From the NCBI GenBank assembly GCA_015295885.1, contig DVEE01000246.1, positions 1-13,895 on the forward strand: a stretch of 13,895 bases of DNA. The letters are read 5' to 3'. A program made the translations under genes and the position numbers. The stretch is from Leptolyngbyaceae cyanobacterium M65_K2018_010 (lineage in GTDB: Bacteria > Cyanobacteriota > Cyanobacteriia > Phormidesmidales > Phormidesmidaceae). Shown here piece after piece: positions 1-6,436 of this stretch. Under the pieces are notes generated by a model, which was given only the letters and a program-made list of their open reading frames with translations, had not been told where the DNA came from and searched no databases. The first letter of the stretch is position 1. Each line of letters starts with the position of its first letter.

Positions 1-25
1 CCATTGAATTCCAAAACTTGAACAA

Positions 26-62
26 GGTCGGTGGGATATCAACCTAGGCCGGGACAGTACTG
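26..62. repeat. Degenerate direct repeat, left copy
   Basis: This copy shares GGTCGGTGGG (26-35), CCTAGGC (43-49) and TACTG (58-62) with the copy at 196-234, in the same order and with nearly the same spacing (7 versus 9 bp, then 8 bp in both). The other copy covers the stop codon and immediate downstream region of psb35, so this one looks like an old duplication of the psb35 3' flank. Origin and function are unknown. Confidence 0.45.
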
Positions 63-70
63 AGCAGAGG

Positions 71-144
71 GAATTCAGGAGTCGGGCTTCGCCCTGAGGA
101 GGCTCGGCCCGAAGGGAGCCAGAAGCCTTCTGAATCCTGAACTC
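71..144. repeat. Imperfect palindromic element with heptad-like remnants
   Basis: Several complementary segments are nested here. TTCAGGA (74-80) pairs with TCCTGAA (135-141), GGCTTC (85-90) with GAAGCC (122-127), and GGCTC (101-105) with GAGCC (116-120). The right side also reads as near-tandem heptamers (TTCTGAA, TCCTGAA, CTCTTGA), like the short tandemly repeated sequences common in cyanobacterial intergenic DNA. It lies between the two copies of the degenerate direct repeat. It is non-coding by appearance. It may be a degenerate intergenic repeat or a structured 3' region, and no function can be assigned. Confidence 0.45.
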
Positions 145-195
145 TTGACGCCTGGATTCTTCCTAGGAGATTGGTCCCACTTTAAGTCGGCACCC

Positions 196-234
196 GGTCG
201 GTGGGCTACCTGACCCTAGGCAGGGCCTCTACTG
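196..234. repeat. Degenerate direct repeat, right copy at the psb35 3' end
   Basis: This is the partner of the copy at 26-62. It contains GGTCGGTGGG (196-205), CCTAGGC (215-221) and TACTG (230-234), the last overlapping the psb35 stop codon. Within it CCCT (214-217) and AGGG (222-225) can form a short hairpin just downstream of the psb35 stop. That hairpin has no T-tract, so it is at best a weak terminator. Confidence 0.45.
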
Positions 235-462
235 GTTGACCAAGCCACCACTGGTGAAAGCATCGCCAGAATAGGCCGGGACGCGATCGCTGAAGTCCGT
301 AGCTTGACCAGTGATGCTCTGAGCCAGTTGGTCGAAGGAACGGGAGTTCCAGTTGCGTTCGTGGATTGGCTTGGTCTGCTCGCCGCGGAAATAGGCCTGA
401 GTACCGATGAGAGCCGCCGCTGCCCAACCGACAACAAATAGAGCGATCAAAATAGCAAACAT
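229..462 (-). CDS. psb35: Psb35-like photosystem II assembly protein
   Basis: This is a 77-residue protein with one N-terminal transmembrane helix (residues 2-22, starting MFAILIALFVVGWAAAALIG). It is followed by the conserved stretch TQAYFRGEQTKPIHERNW (about 21-38) and a short soluble tail. I recognise this as the small cyanobacterial protein Psb35 (ssl2148 in Synechocystis 6803). That protein is reported to bind the CP47 module and to stabilise associated high-light-inducible proteins during photosystem II assembly in the thylakoid. The ATG at 462 is secured by AAGGAGG (complement of 469-475) six bases upstream. The gene stands alone, with about 350 bp of leader and promoter DNA between it and moaA. 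The family call rests on memory of the conserved TQAYFRGEQTKPIHER core. The transmembrane topology is read directly from the sequence. Confidence 0.85.
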   Translation of the reverse strand: MFAILIALFVVGWAAAALIGTQAYFRGEQTKPIHERNWNSRSFDQLAQSITGQATDFSDRVPAYSGDAFTSGGLVNQ

Positions 463-484
463 GGAAAACCTCCTTAAAGGTTAC

Positions 485-515
485 AACCCAGGGCAAACTG
501 CACCGCCCAAGGGTT
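485..515 (-). promoter_or_regulatory. Leader hairpin upstream of the psb35 ribosome binding site
   Basis: On the minus strand AACCC pairs with GGGTT (515-511 with 489-485) and GGGC pairs with GCCC (508-505 with 494-491). Together these give a nine-pair stem with a small internal loop and a 10-nt apical loop. The stem ends about 10 nt before the AAGGAGG ribosome binding site. It could affect transcript stability or translation. The structure is visible in the sequence, and any role is inference. Confidence 0.4.
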
Positions 516-560
516 AGGGGGCATCGCTGTCTAGCGGGTGCGTGTTGCCTTATGTGTACC

Positions 561-589
561 AATGTAAACAAAATGCAACAAAATGTAAA
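561..589 (-). promoter_or_regulatory. HLR1-like triple half-site (possible RpaB binding) upstream of psb35
   Basis: Read on the minus strand, TTTACATT (589-582), GTTGCATT (579-572) and TTTACATT (568-561) follow one another with 2- and 3-nt gaps. The HLR1 element bound by RpaB is two direct repeats of (G/T)TTACA(T/A)(T/A) two bases apart. The outer units match the half-site fully and the middle one has one mismatch. The array lies in an AT-rich island about 100 bp upstream of the psb35 ATG. A TTGCAT/CATAAG pair (578-573 and 554-549, 18-bp gap) overlapping it could be the core promoter, but this is weak. Confidence 0.5.
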
Positions 590-750
590 TAGTTATTGCA
601 TTTTTCTATTTGTAGTGCTTACCCCACCAGTTGTTACGGCAAACCGCGGGCACGAGGGTTCACCCTCAGATGCCGCCCCAGGGAAAAGCCAGGTCAGGCG
701 CCTGTCAGAGGCGGCGCTAGGGCCAGTAAGTCGAGATTCAACGGCTAAGA

Positions 751-769
751 CCGGCCAGGCTTAGGCCGG
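751..769 (-). terminator. Possible moaA transcription end hairpin
   Basis: CCGGCC (751-756) and GGCCGG (764-769) are perfect complements around a 7-nt loop, 43 bp downstream of the moaA stop. There is no T-run after the stem, so intrinsic termination is uncertain. The rest of the 590-811 stretch holds no gene I can support. Its only other notable feature is the small palindrome GAGGGTTCACCCTC at 654-667. Confidence 0.3.
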
Positions 770-811
770 ATGGTGGGTCTATCTTGACGCTGGGGTTGAG
801 TGGGTCCTGGT

Positions 812-1798
812 CTAACCGCCAATTTGAGACATCGTGCGGCTGTAGGCCCCTGTAGTGCCCGACTCTCGCATTTTGAAGTTGATGTCGGGTTTAGCGGCCA
901 GCAATTGCTCAACCTGTGCTTTCAGATCCACTAAGGATTGCCCCTGGCGCAAAGGAGTTTTCAAATCCAGTTGGCCGGTTTCGTTGAGCAGGCAGGGACG
1001 CAGCCAACCATCGGCGGACAGGCGCATGCGGTTGCAGCGATCGCAAAAACACTCCGACATTTGGCTGATAAACCCCAGGGTTCCCTGGGCTCCCGGAATT
1101 TGAAAGACATCCGCTGGACCATTGCCCAGCACATGACCGGCCTCCAGCCCCCACCGTTCACGGATACGCTGTCGTAGAGTAGCGGAATCTACCCAGCCCC
1201 GGTCTTGGAACAAACTGTCGTTGCCGATTGGCATAAACTCAATAAACCGCACATGCCATTGTCGATCCAGGGTAAGGGCGGCCAGGTCGAGAACTTCATG
1301 GTCGTTGACCCCTGGAATAACCACCACATTTAGCTTTAGGGGTGAAAAGCCAATTTGGTGGGCGGCCTGGATACCTGCCCAGACCTGATGCCAGCGCGAT
1401 CGCCCTGGCCCCCCCACAATTTGCTGAAACACCGTTGGGTCCAGGGAATCCAGACTGATGTTCAGGCGCCTCAGCCCAGCCTGCCAAAGGGCGGAGGCCA
1501 GCTTGCTGAGCAAAAAGGCATTGGTGGTCATGGCTAGGTCCTGGGTGCCAGGCAGGTGGGCGATATCCTCCACAATTTCGACCACATCGGGGCGAACTAG
1601 GGGTTCTCCGCCGGTCAGGCGAAAGCGCGAAAACCCCAGCGGTATAAACACCTGCTCCAACAGCTGCCGCAATTCATGGCGAGTCAGCCAATCTTGCTGC
1701 CGCACGTACTGCAGGTCAGCCCCCTCCGGCATGCAGTATTGGCACTGAAAGTTGCACCGATCAATCAGGCTAATTCTCAGATAGTCGATGGTGGGCAT
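812..1798 (-). CDS. moaA: GTP 3',8-cyclase MoaA
   Basis: MoaA is a radical-SAM enzyme that rearranges GTP to 3',8-cyclo-GTP, the first step of molybdenum cofactor synthesis. MoaC then makes cyclic pyranopterin monophosphate. The 328-residue length is usual for the family. The SAM-binding [4Fe-4S] motif CxxxCxxC is C15, C19 and C22 (RCNFQCQYCMPEG), followed by LTGGEPLVRPD (61-71). The C-terminal cluster motif CxxCx13C is C252, C255 and C269 in FCDRCNRMRLSADGWLRPCL. The chain ends in the conserved double glycine (QIGG). The ATG at 1798 lets the protein begin right at the radical-SAM fold; no clear Shine-Dalgarno is visible. No other moa or moe gene is adjacent. Molybdenum cofactor in cyanobacteria mainly serves nitrate reductase. 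A possible promoter lies about 90 bp upstream. Confidence 0.97.
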   Translation of the reverse strand: MPTIDYLRISLIDRCNFQCQYCMPEGADLQYVRQQDWLTRHELRQLLEQVFIPLGFSRFRLTGGEPLVRPDVVEIVEDIAHLPGTQDLAMTTNAFLLSKLASALWQAGLRRLNISLDSLDPTVFQQIVGGPGRSRWHQVWAGIQAAHQIGFSPLKLNVVVIPGVNDHEVLDLAALTLDRQWHVRFIEFMPIGNDSLFQDRGWVDSATLRQRIRERWGLEAGHVLGNGPADVFQIPGAQGTLGFISQMSECFCDRCNRMRLSADGWLRPCLLNETGQLDLKTPLRQGQSLVDLKAQVEQLLAAKPDINFKMRESGTTGAYSRTMSQIGG

Positions 1799-1884
1799 GG
1801 GCAGGTCAGGGTGGGAACGGGAAGAGTGGGCTGAGTGCCCTTCCCCACTGGGTAGATAGGGCTAGGAAGGCCGACGTGGTGGTT

Positions 1885-1914
1885 ATTATTGACCGATTGC
1901 CCCTAGTTTAGCAA
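1885..1914 (-). promoter_or_regulatory. Candidate moaA promoter
   Basis: On the minus strand TTGCTA (1914-1909) and AATAAT (1890-1885) are separated by 18 bp, resembling -35 and -10 elements. They lie in the divergent gap between moaA and the flavoprotein gene, about 87 bp before the moaA ATG. Matches to consensus are partial. No equally good promoter was seen for the plus-strand gene. Confidence 0.35.
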
Positions 1915-2023
1915 CGGCTAGGTTTCTTAAGTGGGGCGTAGGTGACAGACTTGAGGTCTTTGACCGGGCAGAAACTGGGATGGGAGGTCGGGCTCAGGGA
2001 GATTTATCCTTAAACACAGGGAA

Positions 2024-3472
2024 ATGGGATGGGATGAAGCCATGACCGCCGACTACGATGGGGTGATTGTGGGTGGCACCTTGCAGGGCCGTGAGGCGGC
2101 AGCTCTGGCGGCTCGGGAAGGGGCCCGAGTAGCGCTGGTTGAGCCCGATGGCGCTGTGGAGGCTATCCTCTGGCGCCAACTGCTGGTTCAGGTGTTGAGC
2201 CATTGGGGGCAGCAAATTCGCCCGGAACGGCTGCTGGGCCCAGGGGATGACCCTGAACCCAGGCTGGATTGGGCACCACTCATGGCTCAGGTCCTTAGGA
2301 TGGCAGAGATGGCCTACCCCCACCTGGGGTTGGAGAGCTTAGCCGCAAAGGGAGTGGATGTGGTGGTCGGGCCGGGGCAGTTTAGCCGCAAGCCCCGGTT
2401 GGTTTTCGCCACCGCCGATCGGGTGCTGAGAGCGAGGGGGTTTGTGCTTTGCCCCAATACCCAGGTGAGCGTGCCGTCGGTGCCGGGCTTGGCGGAAACC
2501 CCCTACACAACCCTGGACCGCTTGGGGCAGTGGACTCAGCCGCCCGAGGATCTGGTAATTTTGGGCCGCAGCCCCGAGGCTATTGCCCTGGCCCAGCTTT
2601 TGTCTTGGCGGGGCACCCGGGTCACCCTGGTGACTCGGGGCGATCGCCTGCTACCCAGCGAGGATGGAGATATCTCGATTTTTATTGAAAGTTTGCTCCG
2701 GGCGGCGGGCGTCGATCTGCGATTGGGGGTGACCCTGAAGCAGGTCACCTACCGGCATGGGTTCAGCCTTGACCTGGCCACAGGGGGCCCCCTGCAAGCG
2801 TCCCACCTATGGCTGGCCACCAACCGGCAGCCTGACGTGGAGGGGCTAAACCTTGAGGCCCTTGGCCTTCCCCCCCCCTGGCCCCACCTACCGGTGAATG
2901 ACCAACTCCACACCAGCCATCCCAGGGTATTTGTCTGCGGGCCTGCCCTGGGAGGCTACTGGGCTGAAGCCACCGATCATCAGGATGTGGCCGTTGCCCT
3001 ACGCAATGCCCTATACCTGCCCTGGCGTCGGATGACCCGCCTTGGCCGCTTAGGCTACCTAGCCACTGTCCCTGGCTTTGCCCGCCTTGGCCTCACCGGC
3101 ACCCAAGCGGAACGCTGGTACGGTAGCGCCGCGCTGGTGCTGCAAATTCCCTTTGGGGAGACCCTCGCCGCTCATTTCAAGGCAGATACCACGGGCTTTT
3201 GCCGTTGGGTGCTGCACCGCGATGGCCGCCTGCTGGGAGCCCAGATCTGTGGCCCCCACGCCGAAGACCTGATCCAAACCGTGGGACTGATCCTGGCCCA
3301 AAATCTGCCCCTGCAACACATCCACCGTCTACCGCGGTTGCCCCAGAGTCATGGAGAAATCCTGCACCGCATGCTCGATGCCTGGCAGCATTATCGCTGG
3401 CGACCGGGCACCTGGCGTCGCGATTGGGCTGAAAACTGGTTTAATTGGCGACGATCGCGCCCCTTTCACTGA
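2024..3472 (+). CDS. Flavin-dependent disulfide-reductase-like protein without redox cysteines
   Basis: The 482-residue protein has the domain order of the class I pyridine nucleotide-disulfide oxidoreductases (lipoamide dehydrogenase, mercuric reductase). An FAD-binding N-terminus (YDGVIVGGTLQGREAA, 11-26) is followed by an NAD(P)-binding Rossmann segment (LVILGRSPEAIALAQLL, 177-193). Next come the second FAD segment (RVFVCGPALGG, 301-311) and a C-terminal dimerisation domain (GRLLGAQICGPHAEDLI, 401-417). Key catalytic features are absent. There is no GGTCxNxGC-type CxxxxC pair after the first FAD motif, and the HPTxSE active-site motif reads PQSHGEIL (440-447). The usual GD of the second FAD site is GP. 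So it is probably a flavoprotein of the fold with a different or lost reaction. ATG at 2024 and ATG at 2042 (MTADYDG) are both possible starts. It begins a plus-strand cluster, with 39 bp (or 129 bp, depending on start) to the next gene. Confidence 0.75.
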   Translation: MGWDEAMTADYDGVIVGGTLQGREAAALAAREGARVALVEPDGAVEAILWRQLLVQVLSHWGQQIRPERLLGPGDDPEPRLDWAPLMAQVLRMAEMAYPHLGLESLAAKGVDVVVGPGQFSRKPRLVFATADRVLRARGFVLCPNTQVSVPSVPGLAETPYTTLDRLGQWTQPPEDLVILGRSPEAIALAQLLSWRGTRVTLVTRGDRLLPSEDGDISIFIESLLRAAGVDLRLGVTLKQVTYRHGFSLDLATGGPLQASHLWLATNRQPDVEGLNLEALGLPPPWPHLPVNDQLHTSHPRVFVCGPALGGYWAEATDHQDVAVALRNALYLPWRRMTRLGRLGYLATVPGFARLGLTGTQAERWYGSAALVLQIPFGETLAAHFKADTTGFCRWVLHRDGRLLGAQICGPHAEDLIQTVGLILAQNLPLQHIHRLPRLPQSHGEILHRMLDAWQHYRWRPGTWRRDWAENWFNWRRSRPFH

Positions 3473-3499
3473 TCTGGCGATTTTTACTCTGAGTCCATC

Positions 3500-3505
3500 G
3501 GAGGT
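3500..3505 (+). promoter_or_regulatory. GGAGGT ribosome-binding-like site before an in-frame TTG
   Basis: GGAGGT lies six bases before TTG at 3512, which is in frame with the pentapeptide/HhH membrane protein. Using it would add 30 residues ahead of the ATG at 3602. The spacing is ideal, but TTG is a rare start and the added residues are Pro/Ala-rich and precede a normal-looking signal peptide. The start of that gene is therefore ambiguous. Confidence 0.4.
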
Positions 3506-3601
3506 CACCCATTGCCCCAAGGCTTGTTTCCCCCACCTGCCCATGCCAAGGCCGATGCACTTCCCGACCGACCGACCGCGGGAGGCCCCGGCCTGGCTGC
3601 C

Positions 3602-5755
3602 ATGGTGAGCCGCTTACTTGCCCTGGTCTTGGTTGGGATGATCTCGCTCAGCGGGGGACAATCGGTGGGGGCCGCTCCCCTTTCCCCCACGGATAACGCC
3701 CATCCGCCCCTCACCGTTGAGATCCTGAGGCAGCGTTTGGCCAGCCCGATCCAGCGGGAGGGACGGGCCGCCATTGACCTGCGCAACTTCACCATTGATT
3801 TACGGCCGGAAAGCTCCCTTACCCCTAGCTTTTACAGGTTGCTCAGTAGTGGCCTACAACGACCGACGACGGCACCCGCCCTGGATATCAGTTACGCCAT
3901 CATCCAGGGGGATTTTGACCTACAAAAGTTGGGCCAGCGCGAGCCCCTCTACGGCGAGAGTCTTGCTTCCCTCCTGAGCGCAGCGGGGCAGGCCCAACTC
4001 AAGCGCGATCGCCAGCGTTTGTCTCAACTGAGTCGCCTATCTCAATCCCTATTGATTCAGGCTGACAGCCCAGCCCAGCAAATTTTCCTCTTTAAGGGGC
4101 CGCTGATTGCGGTGCAAACTCACTTTGGGGGGGCGGTGGTAGGCAGTGAAACCTACTTTTTAGGGCGTTGGTTAGCCCAGGGAGCCCTGTTCGAGCAGCC
4201 CCTTTATCTATCTGGGGCCCGCTTTAACCAAGCCGTTAACCTGGTGGGGGCCGACCTTCGCCAGGGGATACAGGCCAAAAGTACGATCTTTTTTGAGCCC
4301 GTTCGCCTAGACCAGAGTCACTTTCGCAATGGGGCTAACTTTCAGGGGGCTGAGTTCAAAGCCAATGCCAACTTCAGTGGCAGCCAGTTGGCCGGTGACC
4401 TCAACTTTAGTCGAGTCCAGTGGCAGGGCACGGCGGACTTTGCCCGCACCCTTTGGCAGGGGAGTGCGTTTTTCCTGCGGGATTCCTTTAACAAAGCCCT
4501 ATTTTTTACTGAAACCCGGTTTGAGGCGCCGCTAATTTTACGACAGGCCCGCTTTGGGGCCCCGGTCAACCTGCGCAATGCCATGCTAGGGGCAGAGGCC
4601 GACTTTGGCGATGCCCTGTTCCAGCCCCAGGCTTACCTGAATGTGACCGGGATGGAGTTTAGTGTGGAGAACACTCGGATTCTAGGGACTCCGGGGCAGA
4701 TTGGCAAAGCTTTTTCGGTGCCTCAACTGATGGGCAATGAAACCCTGCTGCGGAACCTGGAGCGCAACTTTCGCCAGCTCGAGCAAATTAGTGATGCCAA
4801 CCGCATTGCCTACACCGCTGAGCGCCTGCGGCTGAAAGATTGGCAGCGGCGACTGCTGGGGGCTGACCTGAACACCGCTTCCCTCTCGACCCTGGTCAAA
4901 GTCGGGTTTACCGAAGCCCAGGCCCAAGCCATTATGGCCCAGCGGCAGGACCACCCCTTTCTCAGCGTGGATGATGTTTTGAATGTGAAGGGGGTGGATT
5001 TGGCCGCCTACGTGAAGGTGCGCGATCGCATCCTGACCCGTCGTCAGATCCCCCTGGGGAGTCGGTTAGCCTGGGCGCTGCGCTGGCTCATGCTGGGGCT
5101 TTTAATTGTGCTCAGTCATTACGGCACCAGTTTTGGCCTCACCTTTGGGGTCGGCCTGGTGGCGATTCCTACCTTTGCGCTGATGTTTTGGTTTGTGGAT
5201 CGCTATCGTCGCCGTTTTCCTACTCCCATCCTACCGCCCCTGGGCGAAGGCCTTTGGCTGGGTGGTGCCTGTGGACTGTTGCTGTTGCTAGGGTTGAATA
5301 ACCTGCTGCGGCTGGCCGACTACCCGGTGCTGACCCTGATCTGTTTGAGTCTGCTGATTTTCCCGGTCCCCCTGGCGCTCATTGGGCTTTTACTTAAGCA
5401 GGGGCGCTTCCATGACCAGATGGAATCCAGCTACCTGGTGGAAGACGGCAGTATGCGGCAGTTGCGATTGTTAATTGCCCGCCTGCCAGTCATTCCCAAG
5501 TTTCCCTTTTTTCGCGATCGCTACACCCCGATTCTGCTCGATCGTCGCTGGAACTGGCTGAACTACCTGGATTTTAGCCTGAATAACTGGCTGAAGTTCG
5601 GCTTTAACGATGTGCGCCTGCGCGATCAGCATGTACCCGGATTAGTGACCGCCCTGGTGTGGTATCAATGGGGCTTGGGCTTACTCTACGCCGCGCTGCT
5701 GCTCTGGACTCTGTCGCGTACCATTCCCGGCCTAAACCTGTTGCTGTACTTCTAA
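3602..5755 (+). CDS. Pentapeptide-like repeat, helix-hairpin-helix and multi-helix membrane protein
   Basis: The protein has 717 residues from ATG 3602 (747 from TTG 3512). I chose 3602 because it gives a clean Sec-type signal sequence, MVSRLLALVLVGMISLS, ending near VGAAP. In numbering from the TTG, residues about 232-380 repeat the A(N/D)F/L-type pentapeptide pattern (for example ARFNQAVNLVGADLRQG and NANFSGSQLAGDLNFS), which forms a right-handed beta helix in this superfamily. Residues 451-508 resemble a ComEA-like HhH domain (LNTASLSTLV, then FLSVDDVLNVKGVD). At least five hydrophobic segments follow (about 520-540, 542-562, 580-600, 603-628, 711-735). The likely topology is a secreted or lumenal repeat domain anchored by a C-terminal membrane region. 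I do not recognise a named gene, and function is unknown. It sits between the flavoprotein and folate genes, and its stop abuts the next start. Confidence 0.8.
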   Translation: MVSRLLALVLVGMISLSGGQSVGAAPLSPTDNAHPPLTVEILRQRLASPIQREGRAAIDLRNFTIDLRPESSLTPSFYRLLSSGLQRPTTAPALDISYAIIQGDFDLQKLGQREPLYGESLASLLSAAGQAQLKRDRQRLSQLSRLSQSLLIQADSPAQQIFLFKGPLIAVQTHFGGAVVGSETYFLGRWLAQGALFEQPLYLSGARFNQAVNLVGADLRQGIQAKSTIFFEPVRLDQSHFRNGANFQGAEFKANANFSGSQLAGDLNFSRVQWQGTADFARTLWQGSAFFLRDSFNKALFFTETRFEAPLILRQARFGAPVNLRNAMLGAEADFGDALFQPQAYLNVTGMEFSVENTRILGTPGQIGKAFSVPQLMGNETLLRNLERNFRQLEQISDANRIAYTAERLRLKDWQRRLLGADLNTASLSTLVKVGFTEAQAQAIMAQRQDHPFLSVDDVLNVKGVDLAAYVKVRDRILTRRQIPLGSRLAWALRWLMLGLLIVLSHYGTSFGLTFGVGLVAIPTFALMFWFVDRYRRRFPTPILPPLGEGLWLGGACGLLLLLGLNNLLRLADYPVLTLICLSLLIFPVPLALIGLLLKQGRFHDQMESSYLVEDGSMRQLRLLIARLPVIPKFPFFRDRYTPILLDRRWNWLNYLDFSLNNWLKFGFNDVRLRDQHVPGLVTALVWYQWGLGLLYAALLLWTLSRTIPGLNLLLYF

Positions 5756-6355
5756 TTGGTTGTGGTTGACTCTTCTCCTTCTTCCCCTGAATTGAACCGC
5801 AACGCTAAAGCGGATCTGAGAAAGCGCCTGCTCAAGGCAAGGCAGAGCATTCCAGCCCAGGTGTGGCGGCAAAAGAGCGATCGCATCTGCGACCACCTGC
5901 GGGCCTGGGACTATTTCCACCACTGCCGGGTGATTTTGGCCTACACCAGCTTTCGTCAGGAACCGGACCTCAGCCCCCTGATCCGGCACCACACCCACTG
6001 GGGCTTGCCCCGCTGCGTCGGCAAAGCCATGCACTGGCACTACTGGTCACCTCAGAGCCAATGGCCCCTGCAAAAGGGCCCCCATGGGGTTTTAGAGCCC
6101 CATCCCAACTCCCCCCTGGTTGATCTGAACCAGGTAGATTTGATTTTGGTGCCGGCCCTGGCCTGTGATGTGCGGGGGTATCGCCTAGGCTATGGGGCTG
6201 GTTTTTACGATCGCATGCTCAGCCAAGCTCAATGGCGTCAGGTTCCGGCCATTGGCATTGTGTTTGAATATGCCCGCCTACCCAACCTGCCCAGGGATGG
6301 GTGGGATCAACCTATGCAGGGGATTTGTTCCGAAAGCGGCCTGTTTTTGGCCTAG
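5756..6355 (+). CDS. 5-formyltetrahydrofolate cyclo-ligase
   Basis: This enzyme uses ATP to convert 5-formyl-THF to 5,10-methenyl-THF, recycling a folate by-product into one-carbon metabolism in the cytosol. At 199 residues it has normal family length. Diagnostic motifs are the N-terminal KADLRKRLLKARQ (18-30), FRQEPD (66-71), KGPHGVLEPHP (107-117) and the signature LVPALACDVRGYRLGYGAGF continuing YDR (131-153), which binds the nucleotide and substrate. The TTG at 5756 directly follows the TAA of the upstream gene. GTG at 5762 is an equally possible start, and neither has a clear Shine-Dalgarno. Zero spacing suggests translation coupled to the membrane protein gene. The gene is called fau/ygfA in E. 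coli, and no cyanobacterial symbol is assigned here. Confidence 0.93.
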   Translation: MVVVDSSPSSPELNRNAKADLRKRLLKARQSIPAQVWRQKSDRICDHLRAWDYFHHCRVILAYTSFRQEPDLSPLIRHHTHWGLPRCVGKAMHWHYWSPQSQWPLQKGPHGVLEPHPNSPLVDLNQVDLILVPALACDVRGYRLGYGAGFYDRMLSQAQWRQVPAIGIVFEYARLPNLPRDGWDQPMQGICSESGLFLA

Positions 6356-6359
6356 GGAT

Positions 6360-6431
6360 GGGAGGGCTGGGTTTTACAGCGCTGCGGTTGCAGTCGCTGC
6401 TACCCTTGCAGGCAACAGCCCGAATCCTCCC
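6360..6431. terminator. Nested hairpins between convergent genes
   Basis: CAGCG-CTGC (6377-6385) pairs with GCAG-T-CGCTG (6390-6399), giving a nine-pair stem with a 4-nt loop and one bulged T. It is enclosed by GGGAGG (6360-6365) with CCTCCC (6426-6431) and GCTG (6366-6369) with CAGC (6416-6419). It occupies almost the whole 81-bp gap between the cyclo-ligase stop and the methyltransferase stop. A bidirectional transcription end is plausible from position and structure, although neither strand has a T-tract. Confidence 0.45.
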
Positions 6432-6436
6432 GGGCC

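Noticed and set aside
206..571. 121-residue minus-strand open frame overlapping psb35
   Set aside because: It is in another frame over psb35 and its promoter. psb35 has the recognisable protein and the Shine-Dalgarno.
552..764. 70-residue plus-strand open frame between psb35 and moaA
   Set aside because: It begins inside the AT-rich HLR1-like region, has no ribosome binding site, and its composition resembles translated non-coding DNA.
3078..3432. Short Pro/Ala-rich frames inside the flavoprotein gene
   Set aside because: They lie over conserved dimer-domain sequence in the correct frame and show no independent coding features.
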